From: Gandjariella thermophila
GTDB taxonomy: Bacteria; Actinomycetota; Actinomycetes; Mycobacteriales; Pseudonocardiaceae
DNA: 64,000 nt
Direction of reading: 5' to 3'
Assembly (NCBI RefSeq): GCF_005405885.1
Contig: NZ_BJFL01000008.1
Coordinates: forward strand, 62,001-126,000
Shown: in pieces, positions 1-7,823 of the stretch
Position numbering within the stretch: position 1 is the stretch's first letter
How the letters are laid out: each line of letters begins with the position of its first letter
Made by a program: the position numbers and the translations under genes
The notes under the pieces: generated by a model
The model's database searches: none
Told to the model about the DNA's origin: nothing
Seen by the model: the letters and a program-made list of their open reading frames with translations, nothing else

Positions 1-1224
1 CGGCAGCGGATGCTCGGCGACGAGCTGGCCGAGCGCCTGCCCCGATTCGGGTACCGCCGGTGGTTGCGCGCGACCCGCTGGCACACCGTGGCCGAGGCGC
101 TGCCGGAATCCACCGCGCTGGTGGAGTTCTACCGGATGCGGGTCGGCGACCAGGCCGGCTACCTCAGCGTGGTGCTCGCCGCCGGCGCCGGGCCACGGGC
201 GTTCGTGCACGGACCCGCGGACCAGCTGGACCGCGGCGTCGACGCGTGGCGCGAGCTGGTGCTGCGGGACGACGACGCGTCCGCCGAGGCGGAGCTGCGG
301 CTCGGCCGGGAGTTGCACTGGGTCCTGATCGGCCGGATCGCCGCCGCGCTGCGGTCAGTGACCCGGTTGCTGATCGCGCCGGACGGTGCGCTGCACCGGC
401 TGCCGTTCGCCGCGCTGCCCGACCCGGAAGGGCCGCGGCTGATCGACCGCTTCGAGATCGGCTTCCTCGGCAGCGGCCGGGACCTGCTGCGCCCCCGGTT
501 GCCCGGGGCGTCCGACCGGGCGCTGGTGGTGGCCGATCCCGACTTCGACGCCGGCGACCCGGCGGTGCCGGTGGCGTCCCCCCGGTTCGATCCGGTGCCG
601 CACGCCTGGGCGGAGGGCTCGTGGATCGCCGAGCACCTGGGCGCCGACCTGTGGGCCGGCGGCAAGGCCCGCAAGTCCCGCATGCGGGTACTGCGGGCGC
701 CCCGGGTACTGCACATCGCCACGCACGCGTTCGCGTCGAACGTGCCGCTGCGGCCGGATGTCCCCGCGGGCGGCTGGCCGGCCGGGGCGGCGGCCGACCC
801 GCTGCGGTGTACCGGGCTGGTGCTGGCCGGGGCGAACCGATGGCTGGCCGGGCAGCCGCAGGAGGACGGCGACGACGGTGTGCTCACCGCGGCCGAGGTG
901 GGCGGGCTGGACCTGGCAGGCACCGAACTGGTGGTGCTGTCGGTGCGCACCGCGGACCCGGACGGGGCGGGCCGCCTGCACGTGCTGCGCCGGGCGTTCG
1001 AGGCGGCGGGCGCCCGGTCGGTGGTGATCGGCGCCTGGGCGGTGCCCAGCGAGCCGACCACGCTGCTGATGCGCGAGTTCTACCGCGGCCTGGTGCGTGG
1101 CCTGCCGAGGACCGGTGCGCTGCGCAACGCCCAGCAGGCGGTGCGCCGCCGCTTCCCCGGCCCGAAGGTGTGGGCGTCCTTCGCCTGCTTCGGCGACCCC
1201 ACCCCGGTCCGCGGCTGGTCCTGA
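1..1224 (+). CDS. CHAT-domain protein, 5' partial, catalytic Cys missing
   Basis: The frame is open to the first base, so the gene probably starts upstream; an internal ATG lies at 10. The 404 visible residues form a C-terminal CHAT (caspase-like, HetF/TPR-associated) domain. The His motif HIATHAF is present (His at about residue 239 counted from the ATG at 10), as is the typical C-terminal end with ALRNAQQAVRR and WASFACFGDP. The motif that normally reads LSACxTG reads LSVRTAD here, with Arg313 in place of the nucleophilic Cys. CHAT proteins are often protease effectors after TPR repeats; this one looks catalytically dead. The N-terminal half is outside the window. Domain call is firm; the role is unknown. 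Confidence 0.8.
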   Translation, partial: RQRMLGDELAERLPRFGYRRWLRATRWHTVAEALPESTALVEFYRMRVGDQAGYLSVVLAAGAGPRAFVHGPADQLDRGVDAWRELVLRDDDASAEAELRLGRELHWVLIGRIAAALRSVTRLLIAPDGALHRLPFAALPDPEGPRLIDRFEIGFLGSGRDLLRPRLPGASDRALVVADPDFDAGDPAVPVASPRFDPVPHAWAEGSWIAEHLGADLWAGGKARKSRMRVLRAPRVLHIATHAFASNVPLRPDVPAGGWPAGAAADPLRCTGLVLAGANRWLAGQPQEDGDDGVLTAAEVGGLDLAGTELVVLSVRTADPDGAGRLHVLRRAFEAAGARSVVIGAWAVPSEPTTLLMREFYRGLVRGLPRTGALRNAQQAVRRRFPGPKVWASFACFGDPTPVRGWS

Positions 1225-1260
1225 TCAACGGCCGTACCGCAGCCCCTAGGCTGGCGGGCC

Positions 1261-2007
1261 GTGCTGGTTCTGCTGCCTCCTTCGGAGACCAAGGCCGCCG
1301 GTGGCGACGGCCCACCGCTCGACCTGCACGCGCTGTGCTTTCCCGAACTCGGCCCGGTGCGCGCCGATCTGGTCGACACGCTGGTGTCGCTGGCCGCCGA
1401 CCTGCCGGCGAGCCTGGACGCGCTGCGGTTGTCCGCCCGGCAGGCCGACGAGGTGGACCGCAACGCCAAGCTGCGGGACGCGCCCACCATGCCTGCGCTG
1501 GCCCGCTACACCGGGGTGCTCTACGACGCGCTCGACGCGGGCGGCATGACATCGGCCGAGTGGGGCCGGGCGTGTCGGCGGCTGGCCGTGGCGTCGGCGC
1601 TGTTCGGTGTGGTGCGGGGCGGTGACCCGATCCCGGCGTACCGGTTGTCGGCGGGTTCGTCGCTGCCCGGCGTGGGGGCGCTGCGCCGGGTGTGGCGGCC
1701 AGCCCTGGAGCCCGTGCTGTCCACAGTGGACGACCTCGTGGTGGATCTGCGCTCCGGCGCGTACGCGGCGCTGGCGCGGGTGCCGCACGCCGTCACCGTG
1801 CGGGTGGTCACCGAGGACGGCGACGGCCGGCGGAAGGCGGTCAGCCACCACAACAAGGCACACAAGGGACGGCTGGCCAGGGCGCTGGCCACCACGCGGA
1901 AGGAGCCCGCCGACGTGGCCGACCTGGTCCGCACCGCCGCCGCGGCCGGCCTGCGCCTGGAAGCCACCGGCGACCGCGCTCTCGACCTCTTCGCCCGCGC
2001 ATCCTGA
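1261..2007 (+). CDS. yaaA: YaaA family peroxide stress protein
   Basis: A 248-residue protein starting at GTG with the family N-terminus LLPPSETK and the C-terminal block KAVSHHNKAHKGRLAR typical of YaaA/UPF0246. In E. coli YaaA limits intracellular iron and oxidative DNA damage during peroxide stress; in actinobacteria the role is inferred from the family. It follows the CHAT gene by 36 bases in the same orientation with no obvious terminator between them. Length matches the family (about 240-260 residues). Confidence 0.85.
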   Translation: MLVLLPPSETKAAGGDGPPLDLHALCFPELGPVRADLVDTLVSLAADLPASLDALRLSARQADEVDRNAKLRDAPTMPALARYTGVLYDALDAGGMTSAEWGRACRRLAVASALFGVVRGGDPIPAYRLSAGSSLPGVGALRRVWRPALEPVLSTVDDLVVDLRSGAYAALARVPHAVTVRVVTEDGDGRRKAVSHHNKAHKGRLARALATTRKEPADVADLVRTAAAAGLRLEATGDRALDLFARAS

Positions 2008-2030
2008 TGCGACGATGATAAGATGCACAC

Positions 2031-2258
2031 ATGCGCACGACGATCGACCTGCCCGATGACCTCCATCGGCAGGCGATGTCCATCGCCAGGGACACCCACC
2101 GAACCCTGAGCGAAACCGTCGCGGACCTGATGCGCCGCGGTCTGGTCGGGGGTGGCACCACCGAGACATCGCGAAGCGACCGCACGGGTCTTCCGGTGGT
2201 GCGTCTCGGCACCGTTATCACCACTGAGGACGTCCGCGCGCTGGAGGACCAGGAGTGA
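2031..2258 (+). CDS. VapB-type ribbon-helix-helix antitoxin
   Basis: A 75-residue protein beginning RTTIDLPDDLHRQA, the N-terminal strand-helix of a ribbon-helix-helix (CopG/VapB) DNA-binding antitoxin, with a flexible acidic C-terminus (ALEDQE) that would contact the toxin. Its stop overlaps the GTG start of the PIN toxin by 4 nt. A -10-like TAAGAT lies at about 2017-2022 and no Shine-Dalgarno precedes the ATG, so translation may be leaderless. It would neutralise VapC and autoregulate the pair, as is usual for these modules. Confidence 0.82.
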   Translation: MRTTIDLPDDLHRQAMSIARDTHRTLSETVADLMRRGLVGGGTTETSRSDRTGLPVVRLGTVITTEDVRALEDQE

Positions 2259-2656
2259 CCGTCCTTCTGGACACGAATGTCCTTGTAGCGCTGTTGGTCG
2301 CCGATCACGTGCACCACGAAGCCGCCGAGACATGGTTCGCCCACATCGATCGGCGCTTCGCCACCTGCCCGATCACCGAGGGCGGCTTGGTACGGATACT
2401 CATCCGCCAAGGCCAGCCGGCCGAGTCGGTCTCGTCGGTGATGTCTGCGGTGTCCAGCCACCCTGGGCATGAGTTCTGGCCCGACGACCTGCCGTACCGG
2501 GTCATTCCGATGACGGGAGTGATCGGCCATCGCCAGGTCACCGACGCGTACCTGGCACAGCTCGCACGAACCCGCGGCGGGCGACTCGCCACCTTCGACC
2601 AGGGTTTGGCCAAGCTGCATGATGACGTCGCGGACCTCGTGCCGACGAAGGGATAG
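2255..2656 (+). CDS. VapC-type PIN-domain ribonuclease toxin
   Basis: A 133-residue PIN-domain protein of family length. Conserved acidic positions are visible: D6 in LLDTN, the Glu in ITEGGLVRI, the Asp in QVTDAYL, and the Asp in ATFDQGL. Together these build the Mg-dependent RNase site. VapC toxins cleave tRNA or rRNA. It is translationally coupled to the antitoxin (GTGA overlap). No key residue appears missing, so the module looks intact. Confidence 0.85.
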   Translation: MTVLLDTNVLVALLVADHVHHEAAETWFAHIDRRFATCPITEGGLVRILIRQGQPAESVSSVMSAVSSHPGHEFWPDDLPYRVIPMTGVIGHRQVTDAYLAQLARTRGGRLATFDQGLAKLHDDVADLVPTKG

Positions 2657-2838
2657 CCACCGCGACCGGCGCGGGCCGATCAGGTAACATCGTTCGCGCA
2701 TCGCGGTCGGTGCACCGTGGCGTTCTGCCGATCATGGTTCACCCCGAGACGTTGGCCGCCGATGCGATCCACCCACAAGTGGCGCGATCACGCGCCGGGC
2801 CCGTCCTTGCGAACCGCCCCGTGCCCCGACGTGCGGAG

Positions 2839-2866
2839 CCTCCCGGGACGCGCCGTCTCCCGGAGG
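2839..2866 (+). promoter_or_regulatory. Hairpin sequestering the helicase Shine-Dalgarno
   Basis: CCTCC (2839-2843) can pair with the Shine-Dalgarno GGAGG (2862-2866). After one unpaired C the stem continues with GGGA (2845-2848) pairing TCCC (2858-2861), around a 9-nt loop. That is nine base pairs ending directly on the ribosome binding site of the DEAD-box helicase. It would limit translation unless opened, for example by temperature, a protein or the helicase itself. Structure is read from the sequence; function is inferred. Confidence 0.5.
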
Positions 2867-2872
2867 TTCTTC

Positions 2873-4339
2873 TTGCCATCCACCCCGAACCGCCGCCCTG
2901 ACCATGGCTTCCGCAAGCCGCGCCACCGCCGTGGCGCCCAGGGTGGCCCCGCCCGGCAGCACCACCTCGCCGAGCACGTTCTCACCGACCACGACCTCGA
3001 TCTCACCGCCGTCGAAATCCCGGCCGGCCCGCCGCCGTCGTTCGCCGAACTGGGCCTGCCCGAGCCACTGGTGACCGCCCTCACCGACGCCGGCATCACC
3101 ACACCGTTCCCGATCCAGGCCGCGACCCTGCCGGACGCGCTGGCCGGCCGGCACGTGCTCGGCCGGGGGCAGACCGGCTCCGGCAAGACGCTGGCCTTCG
3201 GGCTGGCCATGCTGGCCCGGCTGGCCGGCGGGCGGGCCCAGCCCCGGCAGCCGCGCGGCCTGGTGCTGGTGCCCACCCGCGAGTTGGCCATGCAGGTCAG
3301 CGACGCGCTGCTGCCGTTCGCCCGGGCGCTGGGCCTGTGGTGCCGGACCGTGGTGGGCGGTACCTCGTTCACCCGCCAGGCGGATGCGCTGCGCCGCGGG
3401 GTCGACCTGCTCATCGCCACCCCGGGCCGGCTGTCCGACCACGTCCGGCAGGGCACCTGCGCGCTCTCCGACGTGGTGGTGACCGCGCTGGACGAGGCCG
3501 ACCAGATGGCCGACATGGGCTTCCTGCCGCAGGTGCGGGCGATCCTGGAGTTGACCCCGGCGGACGGCCAGCGGCTGCTGTTCTCCGCCACCCTGGACCA
3601 CGACGTGGACGCGCTGGTCCGCGAGTACCTGCACGACCCGGTGACCCACTCGGTCGCGCCGGCGTCGGCCAGCGTGACCACGATGGAGCACCACCTGCTG
3701 CTGGTCTCCGCGGAGGACAAGCTGGCGGTGGTCGCCGAGGTGGCCGCCCGGGAGGGGCGCACGATCCTGTTCGTGCGCACCAAGCACCAGGTGGACCGGC
3801 TGACCCAGAAGCTGCGCTCGATCGGCGTGCGAGCCGGTGCGCTGCATGGCGGCAAGGCGCAGAGCGCCCGCACCCGCGTGCTCGGCGAGTTCCGCGAGGG
3901 TCGCACCCCGGTGCTGGTCGCCACGGACGTCGCCGCGCGCGGCATCCACGTGGACGACGTGAGCCTGGTGGTGCATGTCGACCCGCCCGCCGACGCCAAG
4001 GACTACCTGCACCGCGCTGGCCGCACCGCGCGCGCCGGCCGGTCCGGCACGGTGGTCACCCTGGTCACCCACCGGGAGCGCCGGCAGGTGCAGGGCATGA
4101 CCGCCAGGGCCGGCGTGCGCCCGCTGGCCACCCGGGTGCGGCCGGGCGACGACGACCTGGCGCGGATCACCGGCGCCCGGCGCCCCAGCGGCGAGCCCGT
4201 GGTGGACGAGCCGGCGCCGCGCCCGCGGCGGCGCGGTGGCCCGGCCGACCGCCCGGCCCGCCGAGGCCGCCCGAGCGGCGGCTTCCGTGGCGACCGGCGG
4301 CCCCGCGCGGAGCGGCACAGGCCGCAGCCGGCGCGCTGA
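2873..4339 (+). CDS. DEAD-box ATP-dependent RNA helicase
   Basis: The start is the TTG at 2873, six bases after GGAGG, giving 488 residues; the longer upstream frame lacks helicase similarity and a ribosome site. Motifs in order: Q motif (PFPIQAATLP), Walker A (GQTGSGKT), PTRELA, TPGR, DEAD (LDEADQM), SAT, then the second RecA domain with VARDVAARGIHVDDV-like motif V and HRAGRTARAG. The N-terminus is basic and the last 60 residues are Arg/Pro/Gly-rich, as in RNA-binding tails of RhlE/CsdA-like helicases. It unwinds RNA, probably for ribosome assembly or cold adaptation. A perfect terminator hairpin follows. Confidence 0.9.
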   Translation: MPSTPNRRPDHGFRKPRHRRGAQGGPARQHHLAEHVLTDHDLDLTAVEIPAGPPPSFAELGLPEPLVTALTDAGITTPFPIQAATLPDALAGRHVLGRGQTGSGKTLAFGLAMLARLAGGRAQPRQPRGLVLVPTRELAMQVSDALLPFARALGLWCRTVVGGTSFTRQADALRRGVDLLIATPGRLSDHVRQGTCALSDVVVTALDEADQMADMGFLPQVRAILELTPADGQRLLFSATLDHDVDALVREYLHDPVTHSVAPASASVTTMEHHLLLVSAEDKLAVVAEVAAREGRTILFVRTKHQVDRLTQKLRSIGVRAGALHGGKAQSARTRVLGEFREGRTPVLVATDVAARGIHVDDVSLVVHVDPPADAKDYLHRAGRTARAGRSGTVVTLVTHRERRQVQGMTARAGVRPLATRVRPGDDDLARITGARRPSGEPVVDEPAPRPRRRGGPADRPARRGRPSGGFRGDRRPRAERHRPQPAR

Positions 4340-4356
4340 GTCCGGGCGGGTCGCCT

Positions 4357-4398
4357 ACTCCCGCCGCCGCGGCCTACCAAGCTCGCGGCGGCGGGAGT
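4357..4398 (+). terminator. Rho-independent terminator of the helicase gene
   Basis: A perfect 15-bp inverted repeat (4357-4371 with 4384-4398) with a 12-nt loop, 17 bases after the helicase stop and followed by TCCTTG. It separates the helicase from the RiPP-like operon. The 276 bases from here to 4675 hold no clear gene. Confidence 0.8.
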
Positions 4399-4674
4399 TC
4401 CTTGTGCCCGGCGCCGCACCCGGCAGCCCAGGAAGCGCGGCCGGCCGGGCAGGCGCGCCGTCATTCCGACGAGTGCCCACGGCGCATCGACGGGACCAGT
4501 CACGTCAACGGGGATAACCACCGGTTCGCACGGACTGGACCTCCGTCACCGGGAAAGCCCAGCTCGGCGGGTCCACCCAGGTAATACCCTTCAGGACGCT
4601 TGCCGCCAATCGCGCCGCGAACCGATACTTTCGCTCAGGCATATCGCCACTCGGTTCGGACGAGGAGGTCACCG

Positions 4675-4788
4675 TTGAGTGACGGTTCACGCATGCCCGG
4701 GTGCGAGCACGGAGATATCCGAGCGGAATGGTTCTACCGGCGCACGCCCACCGCCGCGGGTTTCTTCGCCAATACCCTGCCATGGTGA
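4675..4788 (+). CDS. Small ORF upstream of the HExxH enzyme
   Basis: A 37-codon ORF starting at TTG, five bases after a strong GAGGAGGT ribosome site, and ending with a C-terminal Trp at a TGA just before the ATG of the hydroxylase (12 nt away). It contains FYRRTPTAAGFF. The ribosome site is better than that of the next gene, so this is either a leader ORF coupling translation or a second small peptide of the RiPP-like cluster. I recognise no family. Third-position GC (about 73%) is lower than in the neighbouring core genes but similar in feel to the cluster. Confidence 0.4.
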   Translation: MSDGSRMPGCEHGDIRAEWFYRRTPTAAGFFANTLPW

Positions 4789-4799
4789 GGAAAAGGCGG

Positions 4800-5891
4800 A
4801 TGACGACCATTCCACCGCAGGTCATGAGCCATATCCATGACGGCGCGACATATTATCCGGACAATCCTGCCGAGTACTACCGGGCCCTGCGGAAGGAGGT
4901 GGTCTCCCTCCGGCAGAGCACAATGGTCGCGGCGGCGCTCCGGGCCAACCATCGCGCCGGCGGTCACCCGGCCGTCCAAGCATTCGTGGAGCGGGTCAGA
5001 AGCCTCGCCGAATCGTCGACCGACTCTCGCCTCAGCCTGATGACGCATCCGGCGTTCCTGGTCTGGCTGCGCCAGGTCGCCACCCTCTCGGACGCCGAGG
5101 TCGACGGACCTCCCCGCGAGGAGGCGCTCCACTGGCTGGGCGAGTTCCACCGGGTGTGCGACCGCTGCCTCGGGTCCGGCTCCGGGCCGACCCCGTTCGT
5201 GGAGAACCGGATACCGGTGCGGCGGGACGACGTCGACCCGCTGATCGCAGAGATCGCGCCGCCGACCTACGACTTCTCGCCACTGCAGGGCACCGAGGGC
5301 GTATGCCGCGCGGCGGCGTGGTCGGCCTATCCGCTCGGCTTCTTCGCCGAGGCGGCGTCGGTCGCGCTCCGCCGGTGCGGAGCGGTGTGGCCGGAACTCG
5401 CGGAGATGGTGCCGCATTTCGTGCACACCATCGTGCACGTCCCGGACGGAGAGTTCCGCAGCGCCTCGGCCGCCCGGTACACGGGAGTGGTGTTTCTCGC
5501 CGCCGACGACCAAACCCTGCTCGAACTGGAGGAGTCGCTGGTGCACGAGTTCGGGCACCAGGTGCTGTACTGGGTCATGGAACTCGATCCGGTGATCCTC
5601 AACGACACCGACACCGAGTTCGCGCTTCCCTGGTCCGGCGCGGAGCGCGATTTTTACGGCTTCTACCACGCCTTCTACATCTACATCCTGCTCGCGCTGT
5701 ACTACGACCGCGTACGAAAGCTGCGACCGACCGAGCGGGATGTGGCGACAACCCGGCTCCATGAGATTGCCACCGGGCTGTCCGCGGCCATACCGGAGAT
5801 CAACAGAGCCGGGAGGTTCACACCCCTGGGACGGGCATTCACCGACAACCTATGCCGTGCCGCGACCGGCGTGATCCGCGAAGCGTCGTGA
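4800..5891 (+). CDS. HExxH-motif putative peptide beta-hydroxylase
   Basis: A 363-residue protein; the ATG at 4800 is chosen for GAGG nine bases upstream (alternative ATG at 4782). HEFGH at residues 249-253 follows LEESLV, and a downstream DFYGFYHAFYIY segment carries a further His at 290, a plausible third metal ligand. This layout fits the HEXXH motif domain found next to RiPP precursors, annotated as alpha-ketoglutarate/HExxH peptide beta-hydroxylase rather than protease. There is no signal peptide. It sits directly before a PqqD-like gene and a poly-Gln peptide, so the substrate is probably that peptide. Family call is good; the reaction is inferred. Confidence 0.75.
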   Translation: MTTIPPQVMSHIHDGATYYPDNPAEYYRALRKEVVSLRQSTMVAAALRANHRAGGHPAVQAFVERVRSLAESSTDSRLSLMTHPAFLVWLRQVATLSDAEVDGPPREEALHWLGEFHRVCDRCLGSGSGPTPFVENRIPVRRDDVDPLIAEIAPPTYDFSPLQGTEGVCRAAAWSAYPLGFFAEAASVALRRCGAVWPELAEMVPHFVHTIVHVPDGEFRSASAARYTGVVFLAADDQTLLELEESLVHEFGHQVLYWVMELDPVILNDTDTEFALPWSGAERDFYGFYHAFYIYILLALYYDRVRKLRPTERDVATTRLHEIATGLSAAIPEINRAGRFTPLGRAFTDNLCRAATGVIREAS

Positions 5892-5929
5892 TATCCGGTG
5901 GCGGCCGCGACATCGAGGAGAAACCATCC

Positions 5930-6253
5930 GTGAATTCATCAGTGACCAGCACCGACGAGAACGCGGACGGACCTTTCCAACCCGAGACCGTCATCCAGCC
6001 GGCACTGGCGGTCCAGGACATGAGCGTGGGTGAGGACACCGTGCTCTTCGACGCGCTCCGTAACAGGGCGTACCGGCTGAGCCCGGCGGCCGGCGACGTC
6101 TGGCGGTTCGTGCAGCACCGGCCCGACGCCAGCTACGAGCAACTGGTCGACCATCTGGTGACCGCCCACGACCTCGACCGGCACGACGCGGCATCCGCCG
6201 CCTCCTCGTTCCTGACCGAACTCCTGGCGCGAGGACTGATCGGCACCACGTAA
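5930..6253 (+). CDS. PqqD-like RiPP recognition element protein
   Basis: A 107-residue protein from GTG 5930, nine bases after GAGGAG; an alternative GTG at 5888 would overlap the hydroxylase stop by 4 nt. The pattern resembles PqqD: a strand with DTVLFDALRNRAYRLSPAAG, then DVWRFV, then two helices with a three-helix winged fold ending FLTELLARGLI. PqqD-like proteins bind leader peptides and present them to modifying enzymes. Its place between the HExxH enzyme and the poly-Gln peptide supports that role. No enzymatic domain is present. Confidence 0.75.
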   Translation: MNSSVTSTDENADGPFQPETVIQPALAVQDMSVGEDTVLFDALRNRAYRLSPAAGDVWRFVQHRPDASYEQLVDHLVTAHDLDRHDAASAASSFLTELLARGLIGTT

Positions 6254-6280
6254 CGCCCGACGGCACAACAGGAGGAAAAG

Positions 6281-6511
6281 ATGACCTGCGATCCGAGCTC
6301 TTCCGCGCGGCTGGAGATCACCGATCTGGGTGCCCTTTCCGAGTTCAGCCTCCGCGCGGGCACCGAGCAGCAACAGCAGCAGCAACAGCAACAGCAGGCG
6401 CAGCGTTCGGTCCGCCGCTTCATCGACCCGAGCACCTGCCTGCCCCAGGAGGAGGTGGTCGAGCGGCTGACCACCGAGATCAGGCAGACCAACGCCATCG
6501 CACCCAGCTAG
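6281..6511 (+). CDS. Putative RiPP precursor peptide with poly-Gln core
   Basis: A 76-residue peptide with a strong AGGAGG six bases before the ATG. The N-terminal part (LEITDLGALSEFSLRAG) looks like a leader with a hydrophobic recognition helix. Residues 30-39 are ten consecutive Gln, then Ala-Gln, then a basic SVRRF stretch and a C-terminal helix-forming tail. The Gln run uses mixed CAG and CAA codons, which argues against simple recent slippage. It is the last gene of the operon and is followed at once by a terminator. That a RiPP core is modified at Gln is inferred from the neighbouring HExxH enzyme. No protease or exporter gene is adjacent. Confidence 0.65.
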   Translation: MTCDPSSSARLEITDLGALSEFSLRAGTEQQQQQQQQQQAQRSVRRFIDPSTCLPQEEVVERLTTEIRQTNAIAPS

Positions 6512-6522
6512 GCGTGGACAGC

Positions 6523-6566
6523 GGCTGAACGCGGCTTTCCGGCGTGCCGGAAAGCCGCGTTCAGCC
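6523..6566. terminator. Bidirectional terminator, RiPP operon / cobA
   Basis: A perfect 20-bp inverted repeat (6523-6542 with 6547-6566) around a CGTG tetraloop, 11 bases after the precursor stop. The right arm contains the stop codon of the convergent cobA gene (6561-6563), so one structure can end both transcripts. Confidence 0.85.
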
Positions 6567-7823
6567 CGCTCGGTGCGGCTCGTCCGTCGAGTGCGGCACG
6601 TGGTCGGGCAGCCCGGCGCCGAGGGCGGCGACCGGGCCGACGACCACCACGGCCGGCGGCCGGATGCCCTGCGCGGCCACGTCCGCGGCGACGGCGTCCA
6701 GGGTGGACCGCAACACCCGCTGGGCCCGCATGGTGCCCTCCTGCACCACCGCCACCGGGGTGTCCGCCGGCCGCCCGTGGCCGACCAGCGCCTTGGCGAA
6801 CGCCTCGATCCGCTCGACGCCCATGAGCAGCACGATGGTGCCGCGCATCCGGCCGAGCGCGGGCCAGTCGACCAGCGAGCGGTCGTCGTCCGGGGCGACG
6901 TGCCCGGACACGACCACCACCTCGTGCGCCACCCCCCGGTGGGTGACCGGCACGTCGGCCACGGCGGGCACGGCGAACGCGCTGGTCACCCCGGGCACCA
7001 CGGTGACGGGGACACCGGCCTCCGCGCAGGCGATGAGTTCCTCGAAGCCGCGGCCGAACACGTACGGGTCGCCGCCCTTGAGCCGCACGACGAACTTCCC
7101 GGCCTTCGCGTGCTCGACCAGCGTCCGGTTGATCACGTCCTGGCTGGCCGCGCGGCCGTACGGGATCTTGGCCGCGTCCACCACCTCGACCTGTGGCGGA
7201 AGCTCGTCGAGCAGTTCGCGCGGGGCCAGCCGGTCGACCACCACCACGTCCGCGCGGGCCAGCAGCCGCCGGCCCCGGACGGTGATCAGCTCTGGGTCGC
7301 CGGGACCGCCGCCAACCAGGGCCACCCCTGGCAGCTTCCCGCCCTCACCGGGGTGGTCGGGCACCCGGCCCTCGCGCAGCGCGTCCAGCAGCCCGTCCCG
7401 CACCGCGGCCGAGCGGCGCGGCCGGCCACCCGCGAGCACGCCGACGAGCAGCCCGTCGTGCTCGCCGACCGCCGGGGTCACCGCGCTGCCCCGGGCGCCG
7501 GCGTCGGCCCGCACGCAGAACACCCTCCGCCGCTCCGCCTCGGCGGCCACCGCGGCGTTCACCTCCGGGTCCGGCGTGCAGGTGAGCGCGTACCAGGCGC
7601 CGTCCAGGTCGCCGTCGGCGTAGCGGCGGCGGTGCCAGGTCAGCTCCCCCGCGGCGGCCATCGCCTCCACCGCCGGGGTCACCTCCGGCGCGATCAGCTC
7701 GACCGCGGCGCCGGCGGCGACCAGGCGGGGCAGCCGGCGCTGGGCCACCGTGCCGCCGCCGACCACCACGACGCGGCGGCCGGTCAGCTCCAGCCCCACC
7801 AGATAGTGCTGCTCAGCGTGCAT
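6561..7823 (-). CDS. cobA: Uroporphyrinogen-III C-methyltransferase / precorrin-2 dehydrogenase
   Basis: A 420-residue fusion. The N-terminal 170 residues are the NAD-dependent precorrin-2 dehydrogenase domain (VVVVGGGTVAQRR Rossmann motif). The C-terminal 240 are the SAM-dependent uroporphyrinogen-III methyltransferase (VGGGPGDPELIT, VVVDRL, RLKGGDPYVFGRGFEE, VPGVTSA). It makes precorrin-2 and probably sirohydrochlorin at the entry of corrin and siroheme synthesis. The start at 7823 fits the family N-terminus and overlaps the CbiX stop by 11 nt; an ATG at 7835 is possible. Last gene of the riboswitch-controlled NiCoT operon. Confidence 0.88.
   Translation of the reverse strand: MHAEQHYLVGLELTGRRVVVVGGGTVAQRRLPRLVAAGAAVELIAPEVTPAVEAMAAAGELTWHRRRYADGDLDGAWYALTCTPDPEVNAAVAAEAERRRVFCVRADAGARGSAVTPAVGEHDGLLVGVLAGGRPRRSAAVRDGLLDALREGRVPDHPGEGGKLPGVALVGGGPGDPELITVRGRRLLARADVVVVDRLAPRELLDELPPQVEVVDAAKIPYGRAASQDVINRTLVEHAKAGKFVVRLKGGDPYVFGRGFEELIACAEAGVPVTVVPGVTSAFAVPAVADVPVTHRGVAHEVVVVSGHVAPDDDRSLVDWPALGRMRGTIVLLMGVERIEAFAKALVGHGRPADTPVAVVQEGTMRAQRVLRSTLDAVAADVAAQGIRPPAVVVVGPVAALGAGLPDHVPHSTDEPHRAG

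Noticed and set aside
60-1625. Long open frame of 521 codons overlapping the CHAT and yaaA genes
   Set aside because: Arg/Gly/Ala-rich shadow frame caused by high GC; the other frame has clear CHAT and YaaA motifs.
2717-2872. 52 extra N-terminal codons of the helicase
   Set aside because: No ribosome site or similarity; the TTG at 2873 has a well-spaced GGAGG.
4505-4642. 45-codon minus-strand ORF opposite the RiPP operon leader region
   Set aside because: Reads plausibly but has no ribosome site, and third-position GC is not gene-like; it lies antisense to the likely promoter of the operon.
4800-5891. HExxH protein as a zinc metalloprotease
   Set aside because: The sequence around HEFGH lacks features of known secreted proteases, has no signal peptide, and sits in a RiPP-type context; protease activity is not excluded but less likely.
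6368-6403. Poly-Gln run as a simple microsatellite artefact
   Set aside because: Mixed CAG/CAA codons, a strong ribosome site, flanking leader-like sequence and an operon position support a real gene.
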